This document shows, piece by piece, positions 62,037 through 64,000 of a DNA stretch of 64,000 nt. The stretch is from the NCBI GenBank assembly GCA_018806915.1, contig JAGKQI010000105.1, positions 1,736,001 through 1,800,000 of the forward strand, written 5' to 3'. This DNA is from Phytophthora colocasiae. Taxonomy: Eukaryota; Oomycota; Peronosporomycetes; Peronosporales; Peronosporaceae. A program made the position numbers and the translations under genes. The notes beneath the pieces are model-generated. The model searched no databases. It saw nothing but the letters and a program-made list of their open reading frames with translations, and was not told the origin of the DNA. Position 1 is the stretch's first letter. Each line of letters opens with the position of its first letter.

Positions 62037-63189
62037 GTTCGCTTAGGTTCGAAAAATCCGATGAAGTCCGAATAATAATGCTACTTTCGTAATTTCCGCA
62101 AAAAATGCGGACAGTGCTAGTTTTGTAATTTCTGGAAAGAACCTTCCAGTCAATAGGGTAGGTGCAGTTGCTTTGATGGGAGAAAAATGTATCGAGACGC
62201 GCGGCAAAAAAGATGCCACCCAAGAGGCTCAGTCTGGTGGAGAGGGGCGTGACAGACTGACGGACGGACGGACAGCTAACGATTTTAGGTGGCGGGAAAT
62301 AGATAATTCTCGGAGTCTGTCCGTCTATAGCATGTGGCATCCATCCCCATTTTTTCAGGTTCTTTCCTTATAGACAATTCTCAGAGGTCTCTCCATAATC
62401 GATATTACCTGTCGCGGAATGTACAGTAGCCGAATGCTAAACGAAGGAAAGGAGAACTAAGTATGCTGGGGGAAAGTACTATTCGTGTTGAATGTTTATC
62501 TGTAGTCAACTGAGTTAGCAACCGGACATCTCAAAAAGCTAGCGGCTGCTGACTACGGCGGGTAGCGGTGTTAGTTGGTGGTGCGGGGACAGGTGGGACT
62601 TGGAGGCAACCATTTCCGTCAGCGCAGAGCAGTTGCCGTCGAAGTGAGAATGGTCCTGGGTGAGCTGTAGCGAAACAATAAAACCGGGAGCCAGGCGGAA
62701 AGTGATGAAGACACCTTTGAAAAGGCGCTCGCAGTAAAAGAACGTAGTATACCCCGAAAGTGGCTGCTGAAAGTCGAGTAAACTTGATAGATTGCATTCC
62801 GCGCTTCCAAATGCAGCCGATTTTCGAAGTGTTGATTGTTGCGGGCTATCCAAACGCAGTGGAGTGTGACGCTGCGGAGAATCGTCCAGAGAATCTTGAG
62901 TTCAGGCGCTTAACCCACCGGCGACCGCTGTTATCCCAGCTTTGCTGGGATAAGTTTTATATATAAATTTGTATGCTATGGGGGTAGGGAAATCAATGTT
63001 CCCATCGGTCTGGAGTGTCACCACCTGCTTTCGCTTACTTTTTGCTTATTGGTCAGTAGTATCCAATCAGAGTTGAGATAAGCTTCTAATAGTGAGGTCT
63101 GTCAATGGACTTGGCGAAAAAACCTTGTCGTAATTCGGAGTAGCCGCCCAAAATCACGAAAATAATCACTATCTATTACAAAAAATTTA
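62037..63189. other. Intergenic region without recognised gene
   Basis: No convincing coding sequence on either strand. GACGGACGGACGGACAG lies near 62262; CCCAGCTTTGCTGGG, a small palindrome, lies near 62936 next to a TATATATAAA stretch (62955-62967). Could contain decayed transposon ends. Confidence 0.45.
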
Positions 63190-63232
63190 GGAACGCAAAA
63201 TCATTCCTCGGCATCTATCCCCGCCCAGTATG

Positions 63233-64000
63233 AGCACGCTGAGGAACATCTTCTCGGAACTGCTGACGGTGGTGATGTAATCACACACTACCGCGTGGAA
63301 TGGGACCTGAAGAGTTCGTTCGACTCTGGAGCCGATGCCAATGGAGAGAGCTCAAGAGGTAGCTCTCTAGGATACGAGCGCAAACCTGTGATGAACCCTG
63401 GCATTGACTGTCTTTTGACGCCGTGCGAAGCTGTCGTCGGGTCACTCGAGCGTGGCACGCCGTACTATGTTCGCGTGTACGCCTACAACTCGTTTGGCTA
63501 CTCGACTGAAGCAGGTTACCCGATGATGCCGGGATTTGGCGTGCCGATGACACTTCCAGAGCCTCCTGTTGCCGTTCTGCTTTCACCAGCGAAATCTACA
63601 ACAGATCGAGGGTTGACTATATCCTTTAACACTTCGAGTGGCAGCTTCGACGACGGTGGCGCTGATGTCACGCAGTACAAGATCGAGTGGGACGCTATGG
63701 ACCTAGACGCTGTGATCCCAGACGTGATAACTGCCGTCTCTAAAGGAGACACGGCTGCGGTGATCTCGGCCAGCTTAATTAACCAGGTCTTCTACGCAAA
63801 GTACACAACGCAGCTTCTTCTGCTGTCAGCGGCTGCGTACGACGTGCGTGGTTCGTTCCGTTTGGCTTTCCTGGACTCCGTGACGTCTAGTTTGCCGTGG
63901 GATATTTCGTCGAATGCTTTAACTGACGCACTAGAGGCGCTGCCCACCGTGGGTAAAGTCAGTGTTCGGCGTGTGGCTGCTGGATATGGCTTTGCGTGGT
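63233..64000 (+). CDS. Fibronectin type III repeat protein, partial (runs off the window)
   Basis: Open for 256 codons to the window end, with no stop and possibly entered through an intron (TTTAG acceptor near 63191). A fibronectin-III-like module is visible (GDVITHYRVEWDL, then GTPYYVRVYAYNSFGYS), followed by PEPPVAVLLSP and the start of a second module (GGADVTQYKIEWDAMDLDA). After that comes a segment of a different kind (FRLAFLDSVTSSLPWDI, LTDALEALPTVGKVSVRR), a pattern that recurs in very large oomycete FNIII proteins. Probably an extracellular or cell-surface adhesion protein. The 5' exons are not visible. Confidence 0.65.

Noticed and set aside
62539..62853. Minus-strand ORF of about 104 codons
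   Set aside because: No recognisable motif, three overlapping frames of similar length, and no supporting context.
63281..63752. Minus-strand ORFs at the right end
   Set aside because: They overlap the fibronectin-III frame, which has clear module motifs and is open to the window end.

Overview
The window looks like a transposon-rich, gene-poor stretch of an oomycete genome, most likely Phytophthora or a close relative. That assignment is inferred from the mix of Ty3/gypsy lineages with chromodomains, a MULE with FAR1-like transposase, a PIF1-type Helitron helicase, a small secreted sushi-domain protein and a large fibronectin-III protein. No rRNA, tRNA or CRISPR was seen. Nearly all of the 64 kb is nested mobile DNA; real host sequence survives at the left end (about 219-2460), as a short island (20035-21825) and at the right end (63190-64000).

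Layout. 1-2460: a decayed Myb/SANT-like gene, an intact secreted sushi-domain gene (+) and the C-terminal exon of an MBOAT acyltransferase (-). 2461-20029: gypsy element E2 (minus strand, 198/199-bp LTRs, target-site duplication CTACG), inserted into an open reading frame that resumes in frame at 20035. E2 carries a 2.36-kb internal tandem duplication and is itself hit at 2902-11151 by gypsy element E1 (plus strand, identical 316-bp LTRs, duplication TTGGT). 20035-21825: remnants of a plus-strand host gene, a ZCCHC9-like zinc-knuckle gene and an unrecognised gene. 21826-43838: gypsy E3 (plus, 5' truncated, same LTR style as E1), interrupted at 24708-41634 by giant gypsy E4 (16.9 kb, about 1.7-kb LTRs, duplication AGTC). 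43979-59055: a MULE with 111-112-bp terminal inverted repeats and a 9-bp target duplication. It holds a 494-bp TA-flanked MITE, a broken transposase and a 5'-truncated gypsy E5 (minus) related to E4. 59551-62036: a Helitron helicase remnant. 63190-64000: start of a fibronectin-III gene that runs off the window.

How the parts relate. E1, E2, E4 and E5 each carry, besides gag and pol, a long open frame on the opposite strand between the end of pol and the 3' LTR. It starts beside the LTR and runs convergently toward the pol chromodomain. The E4 and E5 versions are clearly homologous at protein level although the elements have diverged; the E2 version has a chromo-like segment and a possible Cys-His-Asp peptidase signature. 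This conserved antisense protein (called aORF here) is the most interesting system in the window. In E1 a 1,666-bp inversion between inverted heptamers has swapped the tails of pol and the aORF. E1 and E3 are also saturated with short perfect inverted repeats through coding and non-coding DNA.
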